DNA of 64,000 nt, taken from assembly GCA_000226015.1 (NCBI GenBank), contig JH153354.1:309235-373234 (forward strand). Reading direction: 5' to 3'. Both the position numbers and the translations under genes were made by a program. This DNA comes from Mnemiopsis leidyi (Eukaryota; Ctenophora; Tentaculata; Lobata; Bolinopsidae). This document shows, piece by piece, positions 25,001-40,000 of this stretch; within the stretch, counting starts at the first letter, position 1; each line of letters opens with the position of its first letter. The notes under the pieces were generated by a model. It was not told the DNA's origin, made no database searches, and was given only the letters and a program-made list of their open reading frames with translations.

Positions 25001-28000
25001 CTCTCTCCCTGGTTCTGACTGGACATGAACATCTGGTACTCCTCTGGAGAGAGGATCACCTTGTGGTCTCCGTTACCCAACTCCTCCACCTGGAGATCCA
25101 GACCAGCGAAGGCACCCTGGTTCCGGAGGGTGATCCACTGGGTTGGTGCTAGGACCAGGATGTACTGGCCACCTTGGGGAGAGTGTACTGTTTGTTAGGG
25201 ACACAAGTCTGGGCTTTCTACACTATAGTTTGTAATGGTGGCTGTACTTGGTGTATATTCTGGGCAAATTCATGCTACACTGTGTGCTCAAAACACGTTG
25301 TATAGCTGTAAAACACGCTGTATAGCTGTTAAGCACGCTTTATAGCTGTAAAACTGAAACAAAACAGGGAAATAGTGTCGCAATTTCCCCTCAGCACCTG
25401 GACAGGTCGGCCGGTAGAGAGCGACCAGGGGCACTCTGCTCCACTCACCGGAGTCAACCTCCACGGTTATGTCCGTGATGCTGACATTGACACGGGGCTT
25501 CTTGGCGGAGATGCTGCTGAGGAAGATGCTGTAGTGTTCCTGGTCCAGGTAGACGGTGACGGAGCCATCACTCTGTGCGTCCACCTGAACTCCGGGCTGG
25601 TGCAGGACCTCCAGCTTGGAGAGGTAGGCCCACTGCGGTGCTGACAAAACCAACGTGTACCGACCACCTGCAGTGGGAGGCGGCTCTGTGAGTGACGGGC
25701 TTCAGGCTTACTGCGTGAATATGTTATGTACATATAGGGTATTGTCAGAATGTTTGTAAGCGCATTTCAACACCCACTGAGGCAATATAGAATGCTAGAT
25801 TTGTTTTACCTTCTATACTACCAAGTATTAGAAAAAATGTAACATTGAGCATGCACGGAAAGTCAAGGTAGAATAAATTAGAACAGAGAATCTTTGATAG
25901 GGTTCCGATTTCTGTCCAAGTTTTGAGGTAAAAGCTTGTGAGAATAAGCGGTACATTCAGCATCAAGCGTTCAAAGAGAAGAGTGACATTACTTTCAAGG
26001 TAGTCAAGTTCCAGACAAGTCATCATCAACATGTGGCTTGTTTGGATGGTGTGTCTGTTTAATGTAAAATATCTCTGTTGAAGTTACTTGAAAGATGTAA
26101 TCTAAGTATAAAAGGATGTCTTAATGAGACAATTTTTGGGTGGTAGCGCTGGCGTGTAGGAATTCAGAATTTAGGCGTGCATTTTTCAAACAAAAAACTT
26201 TTCGACTGAGCATGCAAGTTCCGGAACCTCTTTTGAGAGCATGCAAGTTCAGACCTGCCTTTTTTCAAACAAAACGTCTCTAAAGAGCATGGCACAAGTT
26301 AACAGTTTGACCTGCCTTTTTTCAAACAAAACATCTCTCAGGTTAATTTAAGAGTAAGACCTGCCTTTTTTTCAAACAAAACTCTCAGCTGAGCATGCAA
26401 CTTACTCTCAGGACATATACTGATGTTAAACTGTTTCCCGGCGTCCTCATCAGACACAGCCGCGTTGGAGTGTCTGTTGAGGAAGATCAGGTAGTCCTCT
26501 TTGGACATGATGACGGTGTGGATCTTGTCAGAACCCACCGAAACCTTTATCTCCAGGTCCTTGAAGGAGCCGATTTTCACGAGGGTTTTGTACTGATCTT
26601 CACTAAGACTTAGTACGTATTTACCACCTTGGAGAAAGATGAAGTTAGAGGATGAAGATGGGATAAACTTGAGCTGGTTTACTGGAAATGAAGTTAGAGC
26701 TCGAGATGAACTGACAGTGAATTTGAGAGAATCGATCCTAACTTACTGGGATCGACTGTTACAGAAAACACGTCGCTGCCTGCATCCCCCTTGGCCCGGT
26801 AACTTAAAAACTGTTCATACTGCTGCTGTGAGAGCTTCACCACATAATCCCCGGCCTCCTCCACAGTGAAGTGTACGTCGAGCCCGCAAAACTTGCCATT
26901 ATCCAGCATGGACTCCCAGAGCTCAGGAGTGAGATGCAGATTGTAGCAACCGTCTTATTTTTGAAACAAAAACTTTAATTAAGGGCGGTTCAGTTACGTA
27001 AAGCATCTTACATAAAGCTAGTTGGACGAATGCGGTAATGATTACACGACAGGCACGGGCGGAAATCCAAGTGGCTGAAGAAAACCGATTGAATGCTTTC
27101 AATGCTTCCATGAGAACAAACAATTTAGTGGCATTTTGCCAGATTTTTAATGGTTTTACCTGATGCCATGGTAATGTTATATTGCATAGAGGTTATCGGA
27201 CCGGCAATCTGCCTGTTTTTCAAGTAAATCTGGTACTCTGCATTTGTCAGTTTGATGACGTAGTTGCCATTCTGCATGGTGTAGGTTATATTTATACCAG
27301 CAAATACACTGTACTTCTGAAGTTCTTCATACTGTTCAGCAGTCAAACACAGAGAGTAACCACCTGAAGTGATACAGATCGATCAATACCTGCATCCGTC
27401 ATTCGACCGATAATAAATGTCATCACTCAATTGATAGACCAGTTCAAAATCAGTTTCAAAGATAACGGATAAACACACTAAGGCAGATATTCTGCAAAAA
27501 CTCAACAAGAAGAAATAAGCCAAACATGCACCTACCTGAATTCTTCTTGTACTCCTCGTACTGCTCATCAGTCAGTCTCACAACATACACTCCGTCATCC
27601 ATCGTGTAGGATATCTTGAGTCCAGCAAACATGGCGTTAACTTGGTGCTCTTGCCACTCAGCCTCACTCAACCGCAGAACATAGCCCGGGTTTTCTGGAA
27701 ACAAGTTCACAATTAAACGACAAAGCTCCGATTGTTTAGCCTTTCAATAACTCAGGGAAAGTAACGATCAGTACCGACTGATAGGTGAACTAGTGAAACC
27801 CGATAGGACAACCGAGCACTTCAAGAAAATTAAGGAGGGCCAGGGGGAGGAGTTGTACTAATATCGGGGCGGGAAAGTGCCATGCTAAGTCTGGGAGGGC
27901 AAGCTGAGAGTAGCTGTGTTGGGATTGGGGCAGCACGGTACCCAACTAACTCCGCGAACTCACCGCAGTTCTTCTTGTACTTCTCGTACTGCTCCCCCGT

Positions 28001-31000
28001 CATCTCTATCTTGTACTTGTCTCCCTCCATCGTATAGGAGATCTTCATCCCGGCAAACGCTCCCATCTGGTGGTTCTCCTTCCACTCCTGTTCGCTCAGT
28101 TCGAGCACGAAAATCTTGGGTTTGGTAGCGGGGGCCTCCATCTGGACATCTATCACTAGACCTGGAGGTTGTTGTTCTGGGTGGAGGTCAGGGTGGGGCG
28201 TACAAGTACTACGTTCAGATACACAGCACAAATACGAGGCAACAAGTCAAAACCCGGCTGTAACTAAGTGATGGAATGATATGAGGTGACAGTTCTCAAT
28301 TATATATAGAGCAACGTTAACACCTTGTACGACAAAATATACGTTGTTGTCCGGGGATGTGTACGGATGTTAAAGATCCGACGTCGGGAGAGAATAACAT
28401 TAGGTGAAGCCAAAAAACACGTATGAAAGAAATTACTATTTATGATTTGTGTGATTGGCTGAAATTCTCGGCGGAAACTTCTTACGTAAATTCATGTAAA
28501 TTTTGAGGCAATGGCACTTGTACAAATTCCATTTCGATGTTGTTGAAACATTAAATCAAAACGAATTCAAAAATAGACGTTTCATAAATTGATTTTAAAA
28601 ATGCCGTCCTTAAGAAACAGTGCAGTATTTCTATATGCCTTAATTGGTTGGTGTGAACCTTGCTGACAAGTGGCTTCATTGACTGACTGAAGTGGTCAGA
28701 AATATGAAAAAATCTTAGAGAATGCCAACTAATCTAATAAAACTTTGTCCCAGAAGTGTTTATTTACCAGTAAGAATTATGCGTGCGGCATATTCAACTT
28801 ATTGATTTTGAGCTCAACGGGAGCAAGCCAAACGGAAAAGAAAAAGAGGATTTAACACTGCTACAGATTCTGGAGGCTGCACACTGCACAGTACAAGAGA
28901 TACAGGAATGTAAAACGTAGGAGGCTCGAAGGAAACCCCTGACAGGAAAATCAACACAACGTAAAACACCTAGTTACTCACTGTTACGTTTGGTTCCCTG
29001 GCCGATGTTAACAGTTACATCTGTTTTGGAGGAGACTGGAGCTTCTTCTGCAGGCTTTTCTTCCGAGCCTTTTTCGACAGGCTTCAGCTTATAATCAGGG
29101 TTTTGTTTTTCAGTCTCTTTTTTCTCTACTTCTGTCTTCTTCAGTTGAGCGTCTTTCCAGTCCGGATTTTCTTCAGTAGCTGAACTAGACTTTGCCTCAT
29201 TATGTTTTAATTTCGCGTCTTTCCAATCCGGATTGCTCTCATCAGCAGATTTCTCAACCGCTTTTGCTTTTTTCAGGTTTACTTTCCAAGGGGCCTCCTG
29301 CTCTGGCTCATCACCCTTTTTGGGTCCCGTCTTCTTCAAATTCTTCTTCCAAGCAGGTACATTATCCTCTGTAGTACTGGTTCCAGTCTTCTTCAACTGT
29401 TTCTTCCAGGGCGGCTCATTGTCGGCAGACTCCCCGGAACCTTGTTTCTGTTTCCAGGAGGGGACAGACCCGGTACCCTGACCTCGGTTCTGTTGTCTGT
29501 CTCGCCAGGACATGTTCTACCGCATCTTCGGTTTCAGGGTGTTATTAGATGTTTTGCGTGCTTTAGAAAGGTTCTGATTTTCAGAGGTTTATGAAATAAA
29601 AATTATAATTGTTGACGATAATATATGGGGGAATAAAGCTGTGTATTGTCATTACATATGTGAAATACGTAATAGAAGTGCACCGTATATTTTTACTGTA
29701 CACCGAAAGGTCTCCGGATTTTGCACTTATTAATTGAATGAAGTTAATGAAGCAATCAATTCAAATTAGGGACATCAAACGGCAATTAATGGTGAAAAGG
29801 GACGTGATTCTGTAAGATATGTATAAAATGAAAACAAATAAATACCAGACCATTCACAGAACCGGAATGGAACGAAGGAATTCTGGTGTGACAGATAGCG
29901 TTTAGCACAACCGAAACAGCACCGCCATTTCTCCAGCACACTCAACACCACAGGTTTTACAGTTGCTGCGTTTTTATTGGCTCTGTTTGTTGACGCAACA
30001 GTTGGAAAAGCTTTATTTATCACTAATATTGTTAAGAGGAAAAAGTCATTACCTCTGCAGCAAAGCTTGTCTACGTTTATAAACGATGGGTGTTTGGTTC
30101 AGTAATGTCACGTGATATTTAGGATTCCTGTCATTGGTCGAAATGGTTTAGCCCTCCTGAAAACTTACAAGACTGTTAATTACCGTCAAAATTCGTACAC
30201 CACCGTCAAATTTTACTGCGTGACACAGTAATGAATTAATTGGCCAGTTGTAAGAAAGCTGGAAACATATTAACGTTTATCTCTCCTAGCCATCCTAGCA
30301 TGGCAGTTGCCAATGCTAGACTCGATTTTAAAATTAACATTCAGATTGTGAGGTACAGTGTTGGCGAATACCTTAAAACGTGTATCGAATATATTCAAAA
30401 ACTGATTTCTGAGAGTAAATTCTCTCACGGTTGAGTGGGTTGGCAATTAGCTTGAAGCAAAGCAAGGTGTATGCAATTAAATGGCTTACATGTATACGAA
30501 GTTGCTTTACTTTATGTTTTAGCAAACTGGCGAGTATATATTCTGAAATTGATTGAACGGAATAGTTTGAAAAACAACTCTTTATCTAGTTGTATTAAGC
30601 AATCGTTGAAAATTGCAGCTTGATTGTTGAATTATGTGACTGAGTGAGAAATTATAGAGTGATTGCCATATTGTAGCAACTTAAACTCTTTCTGTAAATT
30701 CTTTAGGATTCTAGGACAGGAGTCAACAATTTCTTTCACATCATGTAACAGCGATTAATTAATGAAAAGGCTGACTCGACCGATGACCTATCAATTTCAA
30801 AAGGGCTGTCACGAGATGCACAAAATTTCGACTCCTCCTCAAGAATTCAGAAGCCAATTATGAAGAAAAGTTAATCTTGAAAACAATTTCGAGTGGTCTT
30901 GTAGGTGAGTGGAAAGTAATAAACTCAAGCCGAATAATTTGAATTGATTGTTGTCTGATAAAGAAGATCTACACTGGTTTTTAGAGTACGTTTCATTAGT

Positions 31001-34000
31001 TTTTATACCACCTAGAGTGAGGAACTATCTCACTTTAAACGGAGGTCAAACTGATTCTCAAAATTCCGTAGCACGCGTATCGGAAAGATAGTCTCGTGGA
31101 AAGTTGTTGAAATCTACCAAACTAGAAATACATACGCGCGTGTTGCGCGCAAAAATTAAATTTTATTTTGTTCGCGCGTTACGTTCAAGTTTGTCCATCG
31201 AAACGAAAGTTTTAATTCTCCTGGGAAAAGCTGGGCCGCTTTAACAAAACTAAGAATTCCTATTGATTATCCATTATCTTAATATCGAAAGGAGGCAGCT
31301 AATGATAATCCATTAATGGATGAAGTTAATCATTAAAGAACTGTATTGATAGGCAATGGCAGCTCAACGAATTTTGTGACAAATTTGTTTGGCACACAAA
31401 CAAAAACCTACACCCAACATGATGCATCTTAATTCATCAAGTACATCAAAATCGACACAAATCTGGGCATTATACGATTATCGTTGTATAACATTTGCTT
31501 GTCAAGATTGCATTGCTCATAAAGAACATATTTTAGCATAATTTTGCGGAGGTGTATCCAGTGGTTTGGCTTCTCCTCTTATCCAGAACGTCACGTGACT
31601 AAACACAAATATCATGCTTAACAGCACTGCTTGTTCTGCTAACTGAACATTTTAAAGCTTGGCAGAAATTTTTCTTCCGTACGTCTTGCTTACAGAAGAA
31701 CAGAACTGACAAAGCTAGGTCTGAGAAAGTTTTTAATCGTTTCAACATATTATTTAATATTATGTTACTCTTATTCTGGGTGATGACGGTATATTAGATG
31801 TGTCAACATGAAGAGTTTAACTAACTGGAACTTCATAACAGTTCCTAATACACACTACAAGAGGACGTGTTACAACTTACAAGGTTATACAGGTGAGAGA
31901 TGCGCATAATTAACCGGATTAACCGCTAAAATCATCCATGCATGACACGCTCTTATTTCTAAATACTTAACCGGTCGCCTTGTGTAGTTGTTAACCATTC
32001 CAATAAACCGTTTATCATTATTTCAAGATATGCTGAACCTAACGAGCTCTGAACATTGTACATACTGCACGACAAATTAGCTGCTCTATATAATCACCGC
32101 TGTGCTAATTACAACATTCTGACCAGATAAAAGATTTTCCGTCCCACTTAGCAATCGTTATCATTGTCAAACTACAATAATCTTCTCTACCATTGCCTAT
32201 CAAACAATATACACACACATATCCACATCCACCATATTACTGATTATACACCCCCTAGTATTCCGTCCCAGCTGTAGCGGCAGAGAAAAAGGCGGGGAGG
32301 ACATGTAACTGTACCCTGGTGATTAAGCGGCCTACAGTCTGCAGTTCTTACAAGCTGGACCATAAATGGATTAATGTGTTGAACATCTGGACTACCTTCA
32401 GCTATAGCTTTATGTGTGGGGAGTTTTTACTGCCAACTGTAGTTTTACCGGTCTATCGGATAAAGGTAACGCTCGGACACAATTAGGTTAAGTACACTCT
32501 ACAGAGTTTAATTTATTGCAGGCTGTCTATATAAGCAAAGGAATAAAGTTTGTTACACTGTCTTGAGGCTTACTTTTGCGTCAATCACATACATTTTTTC
32601 AGATTCTTGACAAAATCCACCGTTGACTCAAGCAGTAACGGAAATAACAGCACATTCCTATACCCACACTATGATCAGTGATCATAGTGTGGGTATAGGA
32701 ATGTGATCATTGATCACGTACGAGTCAAGCATTAAATAGGACCATACCTTAACCGTTATTACATGTCGACTCTAAAAGCAGCGCGCCTCAATACATTGTG
32801 TACTTTAATATACAGGATATTATAAAACGGTTAATATTATGTTTGTACATAAACCTACAGTTACTAGGTAGATGAGCTAGCTAAAGCTTGTGCTGTTCTA
32901 GCAGGACAGCCCCGCTCCGGACACAAAAACTCTTTGTCTATACGGAATTACTGGCAGGACAAATTGTGTGTTAGTTTAGATGACTAAAACAGGATGTGAA
33001 CTGAGGTATATTTAACTTTGTCATGTGTAACCGTTAGAACGTGACTTTGACTGCTGTGTGATAGCTCGAGGAGGGGACAACAACACAGCCCCACTTAGTC
33101 AGTAAGAACAGTGTCAGTTGTGATGCGATGCAGTGCACTTTAGACTTATCTTATTGCTGCCTTCCACGAGACTTCGTGACGTAGTTACACACAAATAGTT
33201 GAGTGAAATACCGACGTACTGCGATGGTGTGTCGAAATGGAATGGAATCTAAGGGAGCGACCTTGTAGAGCAATTATAGCTACTTAGTTGGAACCTAGCC
33301 AATGTGGTCATGTGCCGTGTTGTTGAGTTAACTAACTCATAACAGTTGGTGGCAAGCAATCCTTGGTTAAGTTCTCGGGAGGCATATGTTATTTCGACAA
33401 AAGTGAAGGAGCGTATAACTTCATATTAATACCTTACCTACTTTAATATTATGTTAACTCTGATTCTAAACTTTAAAATTTCTTGAATTTTTGTTTCCGG
33501 TATTCACATAGCGTGTTGAGACACATAGGGCAGGAAACAAGGAATTTGTGTTTACTAATCTCATCATGTAGATTGAATTAAATTCTCAAAATGAGCAACC
33601 TGTTTTATCACAAAACAGTCAATAATTAATGCTGGAGATCCGAAATCGAGTCTCAAACAAAACCGCCTGTACCTAACATTCGACAAGAAATATAAGAGTA
33701 GCCGAACAAGAAAACAGTAGAACACAGTAAATGTAGATTAAAAACAAGTCGTATGAGGAGGACAATGACTCGTAGTCACGACTTGTACCCTTAACTCCAT
33801 CAGGATTGTTCAATGTTATTAGGAACTGTACACCGCTTCATCCCTCCTGATATCAACAGTGTGACCAGGTTCTAGTGACACGCCACACTGATGTTACTTA
33901 AAACATGTATATTAGGGACGGCTCTGTCGTGTTTGATGTACATATTAATGTTATAATCATAATAATCAATAATTAGGAGACACTCTTTAACACTCCACAG

Positions 34001-37000
34001 CTAGTTAGTGAATCTTATAGATGTTAACTATCAGTAGATAACCACATAAATAAACGGGCATTTTAATTATATGTGACTCGCAATCGCATTGACAATTACT
34101 TATTCAGAATTCAGAGAGAAGGTTTTTAATCATTTAGATTCCAATCATAGAACGTTTTACTGAGAAAAACGCAATATAAACATCTGATCATATAAACATA
34201 TGATAAATATCTGCACTTGTTTTTTGTCAAGTTTAAGTACGATATGTGGCACGTTCCATCAACCAAACATCTTCCGTAACTGGCTTCCTTTTCCAAGTTA
34301 CAACCACACTGAATTACAGTTATTCAAGTTACATTAAGATGCTACCTGGGTGTGTTTAGTGTCCTTCACATTCCAATTCCAAATAACTACCTACCTGCCT
34401 ACCTAAGTAGCGACCTAGCTTTTATTTCGGGGTCTACATAGAAAATCGAAGTAGAAATAAAATTTCTATCTGAATTCAAATTATCATAATTCAATATTTT
34501 ACCTGTATAATTCAATACTTTACCTTTAGCTCATTCACAATTTACACAATATACATCATGTACATAGTGTAAAATAGTCTAATAGTCAATATTACGATGT
34601 ACAGAATCCAAGTTCTCAGTCTATCTGAACTCTGAAACAGGTGGATGACTACAAACCGTCTAGAACCAGCTAAATCCGGGGCTGCTGCTCAGACAGAGAC
34701 CGAGTGAGTCAGGCATGTATTTACACGCGGAAATGACATTTGTATTAGCACCAAACTCTGATGATAAATCTAATGCAGGAGGAGTTAACATTGTTAATAT
34801 CGTTANNNNNNNNNNTACACACACATATCCACATCCACCATATTACTGATTATACACCCCAGCTGTAGCGGCAGAGAAAAAGGCGGGGAGGACATGTAAC
34901 CGTACCCTGGTGATTAAGCGGCCTACAGTCTGCAGTTCTTACAAGCTGGACCATAAATGGATTAATGTGTTGAACATCTGGACTACCCCCAGCTATAGCT
35001 TTATGTGTGGGGAGTTTTTACTGCCAACTGTAGTTTTACCGAAGCATCGGATAAAGGTAACGCTCGGACACAATTAGGTTAAGTACACTCTACAGAGTTT
35101 AATTTATTGCAGACTGTCTATATAGACAAAGGAATATAATTTGTTACCCTGTCTTGAGGCTCAGTTATGCGTCAATCACATACATTTTTTCAGATTCTTG
35201 ACAAAATCCACCGTTGACTCAAGCAGTAACGGAAATAACGGCACATTCCTATACCCTCCCTCTGATCACGTACGAGTCAAGCATTAAATAGGACCATACC
35301 TTAACCGTTATTACATGTCGACTCTAAAAGCAGCGCGCCTCAATACATTGTGTAATATACAGGATATTATAAAACGGTTAATATTATGTTTGTACATAAA
35401 CCTACAGTTACTAGGTAGATGAGCTAGCTAGAGCTTTGTGCTGTTCTAGCAGGACAGCCCCGCTCCGGACAACAAAAACTCTTTGTCTATACGGAATTAC
35501 TGGCAGGACAAATTGTGTGTTAGTTTAGATAACTAAAACAGGATGTGAACTGAGGTATATTTAACTTTGTCATGTGTTACCGTTAGAACGTGACTTTAAC
35601 TGCTGTGTGGGAGCTCGAGGAGGGGACAACAACACAGCCCCATTTAGTCAGTAAGAAAAATGTCAGTTGTGATGCGATGCAGTGCACTTTAGACTTATCT
35701 CATTGCTGCCTTCCACGAGAAGTTACACACAAATAGTTGAGTGAAATACCGACGAACTGTGATGGTGTGTCGAACTGGAATGGAATCTAAGGGAGCGACC
35801 TTGTAGAGAAATTATAGCTACTTAGTTGGAACCTAGCCAATGTGGTCATGTGCCGTGTTGTTGAGTTCACTAACTCATAACAGTTGGTGGCAAGCAATCC
35901 TTGGGAACGCGACTTTGTTAAGAGTTCCTCAAGCCGAAATTTTGATTTCTGCACAGACCCTACATCTTATGAAAACAAGGAAGGGGTTTATTTGTCGAGG
36001 TTGGGCTTTAGGCAACATTCGGGTGACAAAAGTTTGGTAAAGTCCTCGGGAGGCATATGTTATTTCGGCAGAAGTGAAGGAGCGTATAACTTCATATTAA
36101 TACCTTACCTACTTCAATGTCATGATAACTCTGATTCTAAACTTTAAAATTTCTTAAATTTTTGTTTCCGGTATTCACATAGCGTGTTAAGAAACATAGG
36201 GCAGTAAACAAGGAATTTGTGTTTACTAATCTCATCATGTAGATTGAATTAAATTCTCAAAATGAGCAACCTGTTTTATCACAAAACAGTCAATAATTAA
36301 TGCTGGAGATCCGAAATCGAGTCTCAAACGAAACCGCCTGTACCTAACATTCGACAAGAAATATAAGAGTAGCCGAACAAGAAAACAGTAGAACACAGTA
36401 AATGTAGATTAAAAACAAGTCGTATGAGGAGGACAATGACTCGTAGTCACGACTTGTACCCTTAACTCCATCAGGATTGTTCAATGTTATTAGGAACTGT
36501 ACACCGCTTCATCCCTTCTGACATGATATCAACAGTGTGACCAGGATCTATTGACACGCCACACTGATGTTACTTAAAATATGTATATAAGGGACGGCTC
36601 TGTCATGTAAGATGTTCATATTAAGAATGTTATAATCATAATAATTAATAATTAGGAGACACTCTTTAAGACTACACAGGTAGTTAGAGGATCTTATAGA
36701 TGTCAACTATCAGTACATAACTACATAAATAAACGGACGTTTGAATTATATGTGACTCGTAATCGCATTGACAATTACTTATTCATAACTCTGAGGAAAG
36801 ATTTTGACTCATCTAGATTCCAATCATAGAACGTGTAACTGAGAAGAACGCAATATAAACATCTGATCATATAAACATATGATAAATATCTGCACTTGTT
36901 TTTTGTCAAGTTTAAGTACGATATGTGGCACGATCCTTCAACCAAACATCTTCCGTAACTGGCTTCCTTTTCCAAGTTACAACCACACTGAATTACAGTT

Positions 37001-40000
37001 ATTCAAGTTACATCAAGATGCTACCTGGGTGTGTTTAGTGTCCTTCACATTCCAATTCCAAATAACTACCTACCTGCCTTCCTAAGTACCAACCTAGCTT
37101 TAATTTCGGGGTCCACATAGAAAATCAGAGTAGAAATAACATTTCTATCTGTATTCAACTTATCATAATTCAATATTTTACCTTTATAATTCAATATTTT
37201 ACCTTTAGCTCATTCACAATTTACACAATATACATCATGTACATAGTGTAAAATAGTCTAATAGTCAATATTACGATGTACAGAATTTACAGAGGCAAGT
37301 TCTGAGTCTATCTGAACTCTGAAACAGGTGGATGACTACAAACCGTCTAGAACCAGCTAAATCCGGGGCTGCTGCTCAGACAGAGACCGAGTGAGTCAGG
37401 CATGTATTTACACGCGGAAATGACATTTGTATTAGCACCAAACTCTGATGATAAATCTAACGCAGGAGGAGTTAACATTGTTAATATCGTTAATGGTGGG
37501 GAGTCGACCCGGTATATACATGGAAACTACACGGAGTACATTTTGTTTTGTACATCCAAGCTGCTACTTCTCTAATTCTTTGTATCTTGAGCGTGAACCT
37601 TGGGACTATTGGTACTGCAAAACAAAGCGTTCTTCTACTTTCATTCTGAACAGGCAGCACGTTACTATTACAAAACGCTATTAATGGTGTAAGTACTACT
37701 TCTTTTGCAAAAAGATATGATGTCATGCGGTTGAGACATGTATGATAGTGAAATTTTGAAACCTTCAATAGAATTTTTTAATTGAAACCTTTCAATTGGC
37801 ATGATGGGAAAATGGGAAATTACATTTATTTCTACCCTAAATTATTCACGAACCGACAAAATACATAATATCACACAGCATGTGAGTGTGAAGATTAAAA
37901 CGTATTCTTCCAACTTTGAATTTTTCAAGAAAACAATTTTTTCTCGTCTAATCCAACAAATCAATAATCTAAGAAATCCAATCCATCAATCATCAACTAA
38001 GAAACTAGTGACCACCAACCAACCAGAACAACCCAGTAACCATGACAACCCCGTAATTATAGCCACACCTATAGCAGACCCCACATACTACCCATCCACC
38101 ACTGACTACCGCCAACACTACCGCTAACAGTACCGCCAACACTACCGCCAACATTACCGCCACACTACCTCCACACTACCTCCACATTACCGCCACACTA
38201 CCGCCACACTACCGCCACATTACCGCCATATTACCGCTAACAGTACCGCCAACACTACCGCCACATTACCGCCACACTACAACCCGTACAGAAAATATCA
38301 AGCAGCCAGCTCCCCGGCAGACAGTGTGAAGTATTCAGTCCAGCACGACAATTATTTGAACGTACTTTGTGTGTGTGTGTTGAGATAGTAGAGTGGTTTG
38401 ACAAGCACGAGATTCAACTCTAAGTGATGCCGATCTGCTGAAGAGAGATGTGATTATTGGCTAGCTCTGTCCCACAGCGGTTGCAGTGTATTACAGTAAT
38501 TATACAGCGTACTACAGTAATTATACAGCGAGATTAGTGATTCTCCTTACTTTAAACACTGACAGAGTTTTTTAAAGTTCCTCGGTTTAACTGTAGTTAA
38601 CTGGATACACGGCCGTATTTACAGCTTCAAATTAGTCTCTTTCAGAACACACAGCAACACAGAACACTGATAATACAGAATTCTGTACTGAGAAATCACA
38701 CTTCGACACGCCCCTGTCTTACGAGCACTGAACCGGGAAGACAAGAGCAGTAGCGGGATATACCCACCTTTAATACCACCCATCACTTGATGTTGTCAAC
38801 ACAGCTGTGTTATCATTGTGAAATGCTAATGGCATTGTAATGGATATGTAAGCGTGCAACGGGCATAATTTCTCCCGTTTCAGGCTGCCAGCAGCTGTGC
38901 AACAAGTCATTCCACCAGGAACAATCTTGTGTTCCTTGCTTGACAATTGTCCAGATAGAGAGTTAGAAGCAGGTCTAGTTTAGTTATGAACGATAACTAT
39001 ATACAGATCTGCTACATTGTCCTTTGTCCTTTGTCACATGTTCGCTAATTTTGATGACAATGAGAGTGGAGCCAGGTTAGATGTTTCAAATCACTGGTAC
39101 AGGACGGGCTAACGATTTGCTTACAGTTCGGGTATTTAGCGAGATTCTTCTTCTTTACAACACAAAGCAAAACTCTTTTCAGAGGAGAGTTTGGGGGGGG
39201 GGAGAAGTGCTAGAGTGACAGAGATGTGACCGAGGAACCATAAGAACTCATCACTGTCACAAGATCGTGTAGTATATGGAGCTCATTTTTCAAGTTCTTA
39301 CTATCATTCAGGAGAACGTTATGAAAATGTCAACCAGCGAAAGTGCTCAGAAATCTCACAAGTTATTGTCTTAAAATTGGAGTAAACCTCAGACAATAAC
39401 AGTCAGTAAAATACCATCTCCCTCCGCACAGATTGAAGTTAAAGTTCCCGCCTCCCAGCAACTAAGGCAAGGAGCCTCCTTGAGGACTAAGAAAGACCGG
39501 ACAGTCTATTGAACATCAGGATGTACCGTTCTGATACTTGTTCAGTAGAGACTCTCTGCCGTGCTGGGTGAGAGATATGCAACACCATAACCTGGCACGC
39601 AGCCAACTCCACCGTAAACCTATACCACCTCAATCTCTCCAACCATATTTCCATATATTCGGTAACGAGTTAGATTTACAAGACATGACAGATCTCTCTC
39701 TCCTCTAATTTATCAGGGGAGAGCAGAGGGGCAGCTTGTTATTCCAAATATTTCCCCTGCTCCTCCCGCCACACACACTGTATCTTGTAGCTGTATAATT
39801 ATGGGTACAAGTTGCTGGTTGTAAAACTAAACACGATCATTATAATAGTTCGATACAATAGTGTTACTGAGGTGAATGTGGCGGTATAGTACACTAATAC
39901 AAGTACATTGTCACAGAGCATGCTTACTGAGCTGTAAACTATGTAGATACACTGTAAAGGAACTATATGAGGTTCTGTAACTAACTTTAGAGAAAACGAT

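Noticed and set aside
37801-38127. Plus-strand ORF of 108 codons at 37.8 kb
   Set aside because: The C-terminal part is low complexity leading into the ACCGCC repeat; no splice or family support.
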